A program made the translations under genes and the position numbers. From the NCBI RefSeq assembly GCF_039621805.1, contig NZ_CP155074.1, positions 1,922,001 to 1,986,000 of the forward strand: DNA of 64,000 nucleotides. Direction: 5' to 3'. Positions 25,886-34,373 of the stretch are shown piece after piece (position 1 is the first letter of the stretch; each line of letters starts with the position of its first letter). A model generated the notes under the pieces. The model saw only the letters and a list, made by a program, of their open reading frames with translations, did no database searches and was not told the DNA's origin. The stretch is from Paraburkholderia sp. PREW-6R (GTDB lineage Bacteria; Pseudomonadota; Gammaproteobacteria; Burkholderiales; Burkholderiaceae).

Positions 25886-26587
25886 ATGCCCGATTTGTCT
25901 ACCCACCTGTGGTTATCGATTACCAGCCTCGGCAGCGCCGGCATGACGCTGCCTATCGCGTTTGCGATTGCACTCTGGCTGGCGGTCGGCTATAGCTGGC
26001 GCATGGCGGCGGCCTGGCTGGCGCTGCTCGGCGCGGCGATCGGCATCGTCACGGTGACGAAACTGGCCTTTCTCGGCTGGGGCGTGGGCGTGCGTGAGCT
26101 GGATTTCACGGGTGTCAGTGGACATTCGATGCTGTCCACGGCCGTCTACCCGGTCGCGTTGTTCCTGGTGTTGTTGCCTGCGCGGCCTGCTTTCCGGCTC
26201 GCCGGCGTACTGCTCGGCCTCGCCGCGGGGATCGCGGTGGGGCTGTCGCGCGTGGTATTGAGCGCGCATTCGCCGTCTGAAGCCATTACAGGCTGTCTCG
26301 TCGGGGCGCTTGCAGCGCTCGTTTTCGTGCGGATGGCGTGGAACGCCGAGCCGGGCAAGCTGTCGGCGCTGCCGGTAACGGTCAGCATGCTGGTGCTCGC
26401 CTTGTTGATGCACGGCGTGCACGTGCCCACCCAACGCTGGGTCACGCATATTGCGCTGAAAGTGTCGGGCCATGACCGGCCGTTTATCCGCGCCAGGTGG
26501 CACGCCCTGCGCAACGCCCGTCCGGCTGCCACACCGCTCTCTCAAACCCGCAACACATTGACGCCGAGCGACTCGGCGCACGCGTAA
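25886..26587 (+). CDS. PAP2-family membrane phosphatase
   Basis: A 233-residue membrane protein with about six hydrophobic helices. It has the phosphatase motifs of the PAP2 superfamily: a Lys in TVTKLAFLGWG, then SGHSMLST (catalytic His), then SRVVLSAHSPSEAITG (nucleophile-side Arg and His). The last motif has Glu where many members have Asp. Likely substrates are lipid phosphates such as undecaprenyl pyrophosphate or phosphatidate. The start at 25886 precedes the first membrane segment; a long upstream extension of the frame is unsupported. The C-terminal ~45 residues are polar. Confidence 0.85.
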   Translation: MPDLSTHLWLSITSLGSAGMTLPIAFAIALWLAVGYSWRMAAAWLALLGAAIGIVTVTKLAFLGWGVGVRELDFTGVSGHSMLSTAVYPVALFLVLLPARPAFRLAGVLLGLAAGIAVGLSRVVLSAHSPSEAITGCLVGALAALVFVRMAWNAEPGKLSALPVTVSMLVLALLMHGVHVPTQRWVTHIALKVSGHDRPFIRARWHALRNARPAATPLSQTRNTLTPSDSAHA

Positions 26588-26777
26588 CCGTTCTCTCGCT
26601 CGGTCCTCTGGCGCCAAACGAATGGCGCCGTCACCTTAGCCGGTTTGCTTTCAGCCGTGGCAAGCATGGCCCTTTCGGGCGCGATGGCCGCGGGCGGCCG
26701 GGTCAGGCATTCGCTAACCCGCTGCACAGCGAGCGTTGACAAGCAAAGCGCCGATCTTCGGGCACGTGGTCACCGCC

Positions 26778-27614
26778 TCAGTCCTTCACCCCGAGAATCA
26801 CACTCGACGCCTTGAATGCCGCGACGGCATTGCCGCCTTCAACGAGTCCGAGCGTGTCGACGCTTTCGTTCGTGACCACTGCGGCAATCACCGCGCCGCC
26901 GTCCAGCAGGAGCGTCACCTCGGCGTTGACTGCGCCGCGCTTGACGCTCTGCACGATGCCACGCAACTGGTTGCGCGCGGACAGTTTCAGTGGCGCGCCG
27001 TTGTCACCGTCGACCAGCAGCACGACCCACGACGCCTTAATCAGCGCGAACGCCGCCGCGCCCACAGCAAGACCCAGCGCCTCGGTACTGTCATGCGTGA
27101 CGACGGCGACGATCGCGTGACCGCCGGGCAGCGCCAGTGACACTTCGTCGTTGACCGTGCCGCGCGTGATCGACGACACCGTGCCGTAGAGCTGATTACG
27201 CGCGCTCGTCTTGACACCTATGCGGCCAATCAGATCCCAATCCGTCGCGAAGCCTTCGATCGCCGCGCCTGCCCGTTCGAGAAAGCGCCGATGCTCGCGC
27301 TCCACTGCGCGAAACGTCTCGATCAGCCTGATCGCGCGTGGCGTGAGCGTGGTGCCGCCACCGCCTTTGCCGCCGGTCAGTCGCACGACAAGCGGTTCGC
27401 CAGCGAGATTGTTCATCGTATCCACGGCGTCCCACGCGCCCTTGTAGCTGATGCCGACCGCCTTCGCCGCGCTCGTGATCGAGCCGGTTTCGCCAATTGC
27501 CGCGAGCAGCGCGATCCGCGACGCGCCGCCGAGCGTGTGCGCACCCGCCTGAAACCAGACGGAGCCACCGAGTTCGAGTGGACCGTGAGAAGGATCGGCG
27601 CGTTCGGAAGTCAT
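26778..27614 (-). CDS. modE: ModE-like molybdate-responsive transcriptional regulator
   Basis: The 278-residue protein combines an N-terminal winged helix (about 30-100) containing GSITSAAKAVGISYKGAWDAVDTMNNLAGEPLVVRLTGGKGGGGTTLT, the ModE signature, with two Mop/TOBE domains. The Mop domains are SARNQLYGTVSSITRGTVNDEVSL (about 137-160) and SARNQLRGIVQSVKRGAVNAEVTL (about 207-230), which bind molybdate. Molybdate-bound ModE normally represses modABC and controls molybdoenzyme genes, but none of these are in the window. It is divergent from the SDR gene with 249 bp between them. Confidence 0.92.
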   Translation of the reverse strand: MTSERADPSHGPLELGGSVWFQAGAHTLGGASRIALLAAIGETGSITSAAKAVGISYKGAWDAVDTMNNLAGEPLVVRLTGGKGGGGTTLTPRAIRLIETFRAVEREHRRFLERAGAAIEGFATDWDLIGRIGVKTSARNQLYGTVSSITRGTVNDEVSLALPGGHAIVAVVTHDSTEALGLAVGAAAFALIKASWVVLLVDGDNGAPLKLSARNQLRGIVQSVKRGAVNAEVTLLLDGGAVIAAVVTNESVDTLGLVEGGNAVAAFKASSVILGVKD

Positions 27615-27863
27615 GGCGATATGGCGCTCGACGCGTGTTCAGTCGAGACGGATGGCAAAGGACAACGCATCATATACGCCGTCGCCTCACGAATGCGAGC
27701 CCCGCCCGATGCGCAAGTGCCGCGCTCCCTGCTTTTCCACGCGATAGATGCAATACTTTGCGACACCTGAACTCAAAGCATTGACCATCCAGCTGTTCTT
27801 GGCATTTCCGGCGCGACCGGCCACCCATGCGCCGCGCGCCGCCACCTCGAAAGGAGCAAGCCA

Positions 27864-28658
27864 GTGAATCTCGATCTATCGGGCAAGACCGCCATTGTCA
27901 GCGCGTCCACGGCCGGCATCGGACTCGCCATCGCAACAGGTCTCGCCGCGGCGGGCGCCGAGACCATCATCAATGGACGCAAGCAGGAGGCCGTGGACCG
28001 CGCGATCGACGCGATCCGCAAAAGCGCGCCACAGGCAAAACTGCGTGGTTTCGCCGGCGATCTCGGCGCGCCGGAGGGCTGCGACGCACTCGCGAAGGCC
28101 GTGCCGCACGTGGACATTCTCGTGAACAACCTGGGCGTATTCGGACCCGGCGACATCTTCAGCACGACAGACGACGACTGGGAACGTTATTTCCAGATCA
28201 ACGTGATGTCGGGCGTGCGGCTCACGCGCCACTATCTGAAGGGAATGATGGAGCGCAAATGGGGACGTGTGGTGTTCATCTCGTCCGAATCGGCGTTGAA
28301 CATTCCGCCCGACATGCTCGCCTACGGCTTCTCGAAGACGGCGCAGTTGAGCGTGGCACGCGGCATCGCCAAATACGCGGCGGGCAGCGGGGTGACGGTC
28401 AACTCGGTGCTGCCCGGACCGACCCTGTCCGACGGCTTCCGCTCGATGGTGGAGGACACCGCGAAAGAACAGGGCAAGACCGTCGAACAGGTCGCCACGG
28501 AGTTCGTCCGCGAGCATCGCAGCAGCTCGATCATCCAGCGCGCGGCTAGTACGGAGGAAGTCGCGAACATGGTCGTCTATGTGTGTTCGCCGCAGGCTTC
28601 GGCAACCACCGGCGCGGCGCTGCGCGTCGACGGCGGCGTGATCGACACGATCGCGTAA
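27864..28658 (+). CDS. Short-chain dehydrogenase/reductase (SDR)
   Basis: A classical SDR of 264 residues. The Rossmann motif is TAIVSASTAGIGLAIA near 9-24 (Thr-Ala-Gly-Ile-Gly in place of the usual Gly-x3-GxG first glycine), with the NNLG strand near 91. The catalytic Ser is in FISSESALN and the Tyr/Lys in YGFSK. The start codon is GTG at 27864, eight bases after a strong AAGGAG. The long loop near 210-235 (EQGKTVEQVATEFVREH) is the substrate lid. No cluster neighbour indicates the substrate. Confidence 0.88.
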   Translation: MNLDLSGKTAIVSASTAGIGLAIATGLAAAGAETIINGRKQEAVDRAIDAIRKSAPQAKLRGFAGDLGAPEGCDALAKAVPHVDILVNNLGVFGPGDIFSTTDDDWERYFQINVMSGVRLTRHYLKGMMERKWGRVVFISSESALNIPPDMLAYGFSKTAQLSVARGIAKYAAGSGVTVNSVLPGPTLSDGFRSMVEDTAKEQGKTVEQVATEFVREHRSSSIIQRAASTEEVANMVVYVCSPQASATTGAALRVDGGVIDTIA

Positions 28659-28879
28659 CGGCGGCGTGCGTCCGGCGCATCGAAGGAGGATGAGCGCTCG
28701 GACGGTCGGCAGACGCTGGACGGCCGGCGGCAGTGGCTTCGGCCTGCGCTGCCGGCCGCCCGACTTCTTGACGTTAGTGGCGCACCCGTCGCACGCGCCT
28801 CTCTAGCTCCAGCCGCAGCACAGGTGCCTCCCCATCCGGCCGCAAGCGCAACCGCGGCCGCAGCCCCGCCGCAGCCAGA

Positions 28880-29263
28880 TCAAAGCGCGTATTGCGCAAT
28901 GCCATTACCGAACGACCAGTTTTCCTTCAGTACCTCGACGAGATTAATCAGCACGTCTTCCCGTCGCAGCCCGGGCGACTCCGCCAGCTCATTCGCCATA
29001 CGCTCGTAGAGCGCCTTTTTCTGCTCCAGCGTGCGCGTGTTATTCAGCGTGATCTGAATCATCACGAGTTCATCGCTGCGTTGCACGTTCAGATACTGGT
29101 GGTCGTACACGAAATTGCTCGCTGAGTGCTCGGTAAGGAGCATGAAGATGTCGTCTTTAGGGACATTAAATGTGTCCACCAGCGAACGTTGAATGCTTTC
29201 AGTGAGCGCCTTGCGATACTCGTCGGACTTGCCTGCGCGCAGCGCGATCCGGGTGAGCGGCAT
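28880..29263 (-). CDS. Tautomerase-family protein
   Basis: A 127-residue protein of the 4-oxalocrotonate-tautomerase/MIF superfamily. Pro2, directly after the initiator Met, would be the catalytic base (MPLTRIALRAGKS). The internal pattern (EYRKALTESIQRSLVDTFNVPKDDIF... and QKKALYERMANELAE) shows the two beta-alpha-beta units of a fused, trimer-forming type. The real substrate is unknown. It is divergent from a LysR gene with a 100-bp dyad-rich gap, so that regulator probably controls it. Confidence 0.87.
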   Translation of the reverse strand: MPLTRIALRAGKSDEYRKALTESIQRSLVDTFNVPKDDIFMLLTEHSASNFVYDHQYLNVQRSDELVMIQITLNNTRTLEQKKALYERMANELAESPGLRREDVLINLVEVLKENWSFGNGIAQYAL

Positions 29264-29329
29264 GATGAAACTCCTTCTCGGTGTTGATTAGGTAAGCACA
29301 GCTTAAGCGCACGCAGTCATAATAAAAAG

Positions 29330-29364
29330 ATATCATGAGATATTTCATCCATTTTCAAATGAAA
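29330..29364. promoter_or_regulatory. Nested dyads between the tautomerase and LysR genes
   Basis: Two inverted repeats lie in an AT-rich stretch. ATATC-ATGA-GATAT is at 29330-29343, and TTTCAT-N10-ATGAAA is at 29343-29364, ending on the LysR start codon. The position fits an autoregulatory LysR site that also serves the divergent tautomerase gene. Confidence 0.5.
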
Positions 29365-30215
29365 TGAAAGTGCTCGATCTGGATGCCGTCCGCGCCTTCG
29401 TGCTGGTAGCTGACCTGCTCAGTTTCACGCGCGCCGCCGAGGCGCTCGACACCACGCAGTCCGCGGTCAGCCTGAAGCTCAAGCGGCTGGAAGCGCATCT
29501 GGGCAAGCAGTTGCTGGAACGCACGCCACGCGTCGTGCGGCTTTCCGCAGACGGCAACGCGTTTCTCAGCGCCGCGCGCGATCTGCTGAACGCGCATGAG
29601 CGCGCGCTCGGGTCGTTGTCGGTGGAGCGCAGGCGGCTGGCGTTGGGACTGAGCGAGCACGTCGCCGGGCCGGACCTAGCGACTCTGCTCGCGCGCCTGA
29701 ATGCGCACGATCCCGGCCTCGTCGTGGAGTTGCATATGGGCTTGTCCGCCGCGCTGCTCGCCCAGTTCGACGAGCGCCGTCTCGACGCCGTGATCGTGCG
29801 CTACGGTGCGGACGAGCCGCCGCGCGACGACGCACAGGTGCTGTTCAGCGAGCCGCTCGGCTGGCTTGCCACGCCGGACTGGTCGCCGCGCGCCGGCGAG
29901 CCGTTGGCGCTCGCGCTGCTCGCTTCGCCGTGCAATGTGCGCGACGTGGCGCTGCAGGCGCTCGCCGGCGCGGGCGTTGCCTGGCAGGAAGTGTTCGTGG
30001 GTGGAGGTGTCGCCGCGGTCGGGGCGGCGGTGGCGGCAGGGCTGGCGGTCTCACCGCTGGCGCGCCGCGTCGCGCCGCGCGGTCTGATCGACGTCGGTGC
30101 GCGGCTAGGCTTGCCGGCATTGCCGGCGTCGCGCGTCACGTTGCACGCGCGGGTGAGAGACAAACGGTCGATGGAAACGCTGCGGCTAGTGACGAATGCA
30201 CTCGCCTCGAACTGA
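29364..30215 (+). CDS. LysR-type transcriptional regulator
   Basis: A 283-residue regulator with the N-terminal helix-turn-helix LSFTRAAEALDTTQSAVSLKLKRLEAHLGKQLLERTPR (about 19-55) and a rather Ala-rich effector domain. It is divergent from the tautomerase gene, which is its most likely target. The QSAVSLKLKRLE recognition helix places it among the subgroup that regulates adjacent metabolic genes. The effector is unknown. Confidence 0.9.
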   Translation: MKVLDLDAVRAFVLVADLLSFTRAAEALDTTQSAVSLKLKRLEAHLGKQLLERTPRVVRLSADGNAFLSAARDLLNAHERALGSLSVERRRLALGLSEHVAGPDLATLLARLNAHDPGLVVELHMGLSAALLAQFDERRLDAVIVRYGADEPPRDDAQVLFSEPLGWLATPDWSPRAGEPLALALLASPCNVRDVALQALAGAGVAWQEVFVGGGVAAVGAAVAAGLAVSPLARRVAPRGLIDVGARLGLPALPASRVTLHARVRDKRSMETLRLVTNALASN

Positions 30216-30272
30216 ATGCCGATCGGCCGCACCGCGCACCACTGCGGCAATGAAGAGCGCGTCGACGCCCGG

Positions 30273-30950
30273 TCAGTGAAGGATCGGCGGCAGCGACCCG
30301 CTGCTCGCGGTCGCGGGATCGGTACTGGATGTAGCCGGATGCGCCGCAACCGCCCCTGACGACATCGCGCCAACGTTTGCGGATGCGGCCGTCGTCGTAC
30401 CGTGAGGCGCCGCCGGTTTGCCCACCGTGCTTTTCGCGGCGACTTTCACCGTCTGCGCACGGGCGCTGCGGCCTTGTACGAAATTCGCATGCACCACCTT
30501 GCCTTGAGATGCCCTGCTTTGCGCGAATTGCGCATGCGGCTTCTTGCTTTGCACCACGAGCGCGGCCTTCGGCTTAGCCTTGGTCGCATTCGGATTCGCC
30601 GCAGCGGCTTTGCCCGCCACCGTCTTCACCTGACCATGCGCAGTCTTGCCGTTAGATGCCGCCGCGACGTTCCGCGCCGAATGCGACGGGTGCCTGGTGC
30701 CCGCGACATGCTGTGCCACCGCTCTGGAGCCTGATTTCGAGCCTGCATGCGCCGCTGTCCTGGAAGCGGCATGATGACCCGCGCCGGACTGACCGATCGC
30801 GCCCCCCGTGGTTTGTTTCGAATGTTTCCCAACGTGCCCGGCTGCTTCCGGCGGATTCCACACTTCGCTGTATTCCGCGGCTGTCACCGCGCTCGATGCA
30901 CACCATACGGCCACCGCCGCTGCGACTGCTCGAACCCACATCTGCTGCAT
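30273..30950 (-). CDS. Secreted, basic, low-complexity protein of unknown function
   Basis: The 225-residue protein begins with a Sec signal (MQQMWVRAVAAAVAVWCASSAVTA-A). The mature chain is almost entirely Ala, Lys, Ser, Thr, Gly and His, with recurring A-x-x-K and K-x-A units (KAAAANPNATKAKPKAALV, AAKSTVGKPAAPHG). No folded domain is recognised. The composition resembles histone H1-like or cell-wall-binding basic proteins, but that is only an analogy. Continuous codon use over 225 residues and the intact signal peptide support a real gene. It is convergent with the LysR gene. Confidence 0.6.
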   Translation of the reverse strand: MQQMWVRAVAAAVAVWCASSAVTAAEYSEVWNPPEAAGHVGKHSKQTTGGAIGQSGAGHHAASRTAAHAGSKSGSRAVAQHVAGTRHPSHSARNVAAASNGKTAHGQVKTVAGKAAAANPNATKAKPKAALVVQSKKPHAQFAQSRASQGKVVHANFVQGRSARAQTVKVAAKSTVGKPAAPHGTTTAASANVGAMSSGAVAAHPATSSTDPATASSGSLPPILH

Positions 30951-30991
30951 CTCCTGATCTCTTGCTCATGACGAGCCCGGATTATATTCCC

Positions 30992-31019
30992 TTGCAAAAA
31001 TCCATTTATAGACTATATT
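30992..31019 (+). promoter_or_regulatory. Promoter and operator of the RES-Xre toxin-antitoxin module
   Basis: TTGCAA (30992) and TATATT (31014) are separated by 16 bp, a good sigma-70 promoter 34 bp before the antitoxin ATG. TATAG-A-CTATA (31007-31017) is a 5-bp inverted repeat overlapping the -10 box, the expected place for antitoxin autorepression. The region is markedly AT-richer than its surroundings. Confidence 0.65.
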
Positions 31020-31052
31020 CATCACCAAGTACAAAAAAGGACTTATTCGATC

Positions 31053-31490
31053 ATGGCTCACGCCGCTCGCGCTCCCCAGCCTGACCTACCCGGCCGCCAG
31101 CCGGTCTCGGCGCCCACGCTTTCAGACATGTCCGCAGCAGGATTGCGCGCATTCTTCAACATTGCCCGCGACTGGGACCTCAGTGCCGAAGAGCAGATCG
31201 TGTTGCTCGGCTCACCGGGCCGCTCCACTTATTTCAAGTGGAAGTCGGCACCTGAAACGGCCAGGCTTGGGCGTGACACGCTAGAGCGTCTGTCGCTGCT
31301 GCTCGGCATCTACAAGGCGCTGCAGATTTTGCTGCCGCAACCCAGCGCCGCCGACAGTTGGCTCAAGCGCCCCAACAGCGCAGCGCCGTTTGGCGGCCGC
31401 CGCGCGCTGGACCGCATGCTGGCCGGCAACGTCAGTGATCTCGTGGCCGTGCGCCAGTATCTCGACGCAATGCGAGGCGGCTGGGCGTGA
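31053..31490 (+). CDS. Antitoxin of Xre/MbcA/ParS family
   Basis: A 145-residue protein with the DUF2384-type C-terminal toxin-binding domain. It has SAEEQIVLLGSPGRSTYFKWK, a helix-turn-helix-like segment near 50-70, then RLGRDTLERLSLLLGIYKALQILLP, and the pattern PFGGRRALDRMLAGNVSDLVAVRQYLDA near the end, which is the family signature. It neutralises the RES toxin and represses the operon. The gene overlaps the toxin by 4 nt (GTGA). Confidence 0.9.
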   Translation: MAHAARAPQPDLPGRQPVSAPTLSDMSAAGLRAFFNIARDWDLSAEEQIVLLGSPGRSTYFKWKSAPETARLGRDTLERLSLLLGIYKALQILLPQPSAADSWLKRPNSAAPFGGRRALDRMLAGNVSDLVAVRQYLDAMRGGWA

Positions 31491-32188
31491 CACAACCGCA
31501 ATGGCAGAACCGCTGGCGTACCGCGCCGCTCGACTGGGCGCCCGCTTACCGGGTGATTCCAACCCGTTTTCCCGCCGTCAATCTGTTCGACCGGGTCGCT
31601 TCGCCAGAAGATTTCGACGCCCTGTATGCGCTCGAGGCCATGACTAACGACCGCCTGCGCACCGAGGTAGGCGAACTGGAGCTCGTGCCGCGCGAAGAGC
31701 GCCGCTTCGGAACAGGTTACGGCCCGATCATGGCTGCGCTGACGCATCTGAATCCGCTCGGCAGCCGCTTCTCGGACGGCACCTTCGGCGTGTTTTATTG
31801 CGCGCGCTCGCGCGCCACGGCCATCGCTGAAACGCGCTATCACACTGGCAAATTTCTCGAAGCCACGGCCGAACCGCCAACGCGTCAGCAGATGCGGCTT
31901 TATACGGTCGTCGCGCAAGGCGAGGTGGTGGATCTTCGCAACGACGCGTCGCTCGATCCCTCCGTGCTCTCACCGGACGATTACCTGGCCGGCCAGGCGC
32001 TTGGCCGCGCGGCGCGCGAAGGAGGCGCGCCGGGCATCGCCTATCCGTCTGTGCGGGATGACGGCGGCGAATGCCTGGCCGCATTTAGCACGAGGCTGCT
32101 GCGCGACTGCCATCACGCAGCGTATCTGGAATACAACTGGAATGGCAGCAGCATCGACATGGTGTTCGAGCTAAGCCAGGTGGGTTGA
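31487..32188 (+). CDS. RES-domain toxin (NAD+ phosphorylase family)
   Basis: RES toxins degrade NAD+, arresting growth. The 233-residue protein has the three residues that name the family: Arg94 in GSRFSDGTFGVFY, Glu115 in AIAETRYH and Ser188 in IAYPSVR, plus the YRV motif near 21. It starts with GTG inside the antitoxin stop codon, so antitoxin synthesis is favoured. No frameshift or truncation was seen, so the system looks intact. It converges on a metallophosphatase gene. Confidence 0.9.
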   Translation: MTQPQWQNRWRTAPLDWAPAYRVIPTRFPAVNLFDRVASPEDFDALYALEAMTNDRLRTEVGELELVPREERRFGTGYGPIMAALTHLNPLGSRFSDGTFGVFYCARSRATAIAETRYHTGKFLEATAEPPTRQQMRLYTVVAQGEVVDLRNDASLDPSVLSPDDYLAGQALGRAAREGGAPGIAYPSVRDDGGECLAAFSTRLLRDCHHAAYLEYNWNGSSIDMVFELSQVG

Positions 32189-32240
32189 AGGCCCGCGCGG
32201 CGCCGAACGGGCGCGAAAGGTGGGCGACGCCCGCGCGCTG

Positions 32241-32978
32241 TCAAGGCAGCGCCAGTTCCGCTGCGCCTTCCGCGCGTGCTTCGTCGACGGAGATGGACCA
32301 GCGGCGCAGCGCCAGCGGCTCGACGATGGTCAGCTTGCCGCCTGGCCCGAACGCGCCGGTATCGATGAAAATCTGCGAGCCGATCTGCTGGATGTCGCGC
32401 ACCGGCGTATGACCGCAATACGTGAGCGAAAGACCGCGTTGACGCCGCGGATCACCGTTGCCAATGGCCAGTTCTCGACCCCACAGCAGTTGCTGCCGGA
32501 CCTCGGCGGAGTAGTTGCCTGCGTCAAGTTCAGCGTCGGAGCCAAAAAATTCGGCATGCAAAACGTTGAAGCGTTCCTTGCCGCTGCCCACCACGCGAAC
32601 CAGCGGCAGCGTGCGCAGATGGTCGGCATAGTGCTGCAGACGTTCGTCGGACAGCGCGGCGGCCCACGCGCCGCCAATGCCATACCACCACTGCCGCCGC
32701 AAGCGGCCTTCGGCGACGGAGCACAATGCGTCTTCGTGATTGCCGAGCACGGCGAAAAACCAGGGCTTGGCCAGCAGCGCCAGTGCCTGTTCGGAATGCT
32801 CGCCGCGATCGACCAGATCGCCGACCGAAAACAGGCGGTCGCGCGCCGGATCGAACGCAATGTCGCTCAGCAGATAGCGCAGCGCATCAACGCAGCCATG
32901 CAGATCACCGACGACGAAGTCGCGGCCTGCCACATTGGCAGCATGATGTTGGACGGAGTTGGAAAGTACGGTGGCCAT
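32241..32978 (-). CDS. Serine/threonine protein phosphatase-type metallophosphatase
   Basis: A 245-residue calcineurin-like phosphoesterase close to PrpA/PphA. The metal-site motifs are GDLHGC (24-29), GDLVDRG (53-59) and GNHE (79-82), with His-containing motifs FNVLHAEFF and CGHTPV further on. These enzymes dephosphorylate Ser/Thr or His/Tyr in proteins, or small molecules such as Ap4A; the class cannot be fixed here. No signal peptide. A long empty stretch lies upstream. Confidence 0.9.
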   Translation of the reverse strand: MATVLSNSVQHHAANVAGRDFVVGDLHGCVDALRYLLSDIAFDPARDRLFSVGDLVDRGEHSEQALALLAKPWFFAVLGNHEDALCSVAEGRLRRQWWYGIGGAWAAALSDERLQHYADHLRTLPLVRVVGSGKERFNVLHAEFFGSDAELDAGNYSAEVRQQLLWGRELAIGNGDPRRQRGLSLTYCGHTPVRDIQQIGSQIFIDTGAFGPGGKLTIVEPLALRRWSISVDEARAEGAAELALP

Positions 32979-33488
32979 TCGTTAATGATAGTGCCGCGCA
33001 CAAGAGTGTGTATGCGGGGTGCCTATCTTATCCGGGCGTCAAGTTAAGTCAAAACCGCGCACTACCGCGCCAGGTTTCGACTTTGCGTGGTAGTGATTAC
33101 CGGGCGGGCGTTGCGCGAAGCGGTCGCTATTGCTGATTTGCCGATTGAAGGCGGATCACCGCGACGGTGAACTGCCGATCAGCGAATCGCTGTACGCGCA
33201 GGTTCGTGAACCGCAGCAAGCGGCTCTGACCATCCCACGCCATTTTATTCAGTAAAGCTGAATATCGACAGCCCCGCGGAGCCGTCGACCGTCCGCCGAA
33301 GGGCTCGCACTTTACCGAGTCGCTCAGTCAGCGCACGCAACAAAAACATGCGCCGCCTGCCAATCCGCTTTCAACTGAAAGCGGTGCGCAAGCCCATTGC
33401 CGGAGACTAGCGTCCGGGTCTTCAATTCATCCACAAATGGTGCCCGAAGCGCGGGTAGAATCCGCGACAGGACATCCCACCGACATTC
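32979..33488. other. 510-bp gap without a confident gene
   Basis: This gap lies between the metallophosphatase (-) and DUF1345 (+) starts. It contains an inverted repeat with arms CACTACCGCGC (33060-33070) and GCGTGGTAGTG (33085-33095), ten of eleven pairs and a 14-nt loop. A start-less open stretch runs from 33097 to 33255. No start codon with a ribosome site, tRNA or riboswitch was recognised. Several weak repeats near 33280-33400 are GC-rich only. Confidence 0.6.
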
Positions 33489-34151
33489 ATGCTTACCAAA
33501 TACTACCCACAGGTTTTACGCAACCGGCCACGAATGATCGTCGGCCTGGCTTTCGGTATAGTTGCCGCGCTCGTTGTCCCTGAACACTCGCGGCCAATGG
33601 TTCGCGTACTGGTCGGCTGGGATGCCGCAGTATGGAGTTACCTCGCGATGATCTGGACACACATGGCCCTCGCGGACGAAGGCCGTGTACGCGACTTCGC
33701 GCGACGTGACGACGAGAACGCAGGTGTGGTGCTCATCGTGATCTGCGTCGCGACGATCGCGAGTATCGTTGCGATCGTGATGGAGCTGGCGTCGGCGAAA
33801 GGCACGGCAGGCGCCTCCACGGTCTGGCATTACGTATTGACCGGTCTTACGATGATCGGCGCGTGGTTCATGATCCCGACGATTTTCACGCTGCACTATG
33901 CGCGTCTCTATTACGATCCGGACACGCCGGAAACCGCGCTGCTCTTTCCCGATCACAGTCTCGAACCCGACTACTGGGATTTCCTGTACTTCTCGTTCAC
34001 CATTGCGGTAGCTTCGCAGACTTCCGACGTCGTGCTGCGCTCACGCACGGCTCGACGCGCGACGCTTGCCCAATCGATCCTGTCGTTCTACTTCAACGTC
34101 GCGGTCCTTGGCCTGTGCGTGAATATCGCCGCCGGCCTGCTCGGCTCGTGA
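33489..34151 (+). CDS. DUF1345-family membrane protein
   Basis: A 220-residue membrane protein with about five or six hydrophobic helices: MIVGLAFGIVAALVV, AGVVLIVICVATIASIVAIV, YVLTGLTMIGAWFMIPTIFTLHYA and the C-terminal FNVAVLGLCVNIAAGLL. The block WDFLYFSFTIAVASQTSDV near 158-176 is the hallmark of DUF1345, whose members resemble ion-channel-like or sensory membrane proteins of unknown role. The start MLTKYYPQVL has no good ribosome site visible. The gene stands alone. Confidence 0.85.
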   Translation: MLTKYYPQVLRNRPRMIVGLAFGIVAALVVPEHSRPMVRVLVGWDAAVWSYLAMIWTHMALADEGRVRDFARRDDENAGVVLIVICVATIASIVAIVMELASAKGTAGASTVWHYVLTGLTMIGAWFMIPTIFTLHYARLYYDPDTPETALLFPDHSLEPDYWDFLYFSFTIAVASQTSDVVLRSRTARRATLAQSILSFYFNVAVLGLCVNIAAGLLGS

Positions 34152-34269
34152 CAGCCAGGATGGCGGCAGTGTCACGCGCCTCAACTTCTCGTTTTGCGAC
34201 AAGCGCGTCGACGCGGCCACCCGCTCAACTGCGCTCCATGTAAATCGCGGACCGCCGCCACCGCTTTTA

Positions 34270-34284
34270 CACACGCGGCGTGTG
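34270..34284. promoter_or_regulatory. 15-bp perfect palindrome, candidate enhancer-binding site
   Basis: CACACGC-G-GCGTGTG, a 7+1+7 perfect dyad whose end lies 90 bp upstream of the sigma-54 promoter. That spacing is within the range used by sigma-54 activators. No activator gene is in the window. Confidence 0.5.
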
Positions 34285-34373
34285 CATCTCGTCTGATCAA
34301 CGCAATGCAAACGGCTGGTCTCTTTCTTACAGGGCGCACACTTAACCTCACCCCCGCTCCAGGCGAATCTCAG

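Noticed and set aside
26610..26629. Inverted repeat GGCGCCA-N6-TGGCGCC between the PAP2 and modE genes.
   Set aside because: Short GC-rich dyads are frequent here and no T run follows, so it is not claimed as a terminator or operator.
27615..27863. Possible ModE binding site in the gap between modE and the SDR gene.
   Set aside because: Only a partial resemblance (CATATA) to the published half-site was seen; not enough to call it.
33097..33255. Open + strand stretch reading ...DGELPISESLYAQVRE..., ending in TAA.
   Set aside because: It lacks a start codon with a ribosome site and I could not link it to a family. It could be a gene remnant, but chance is as likely.
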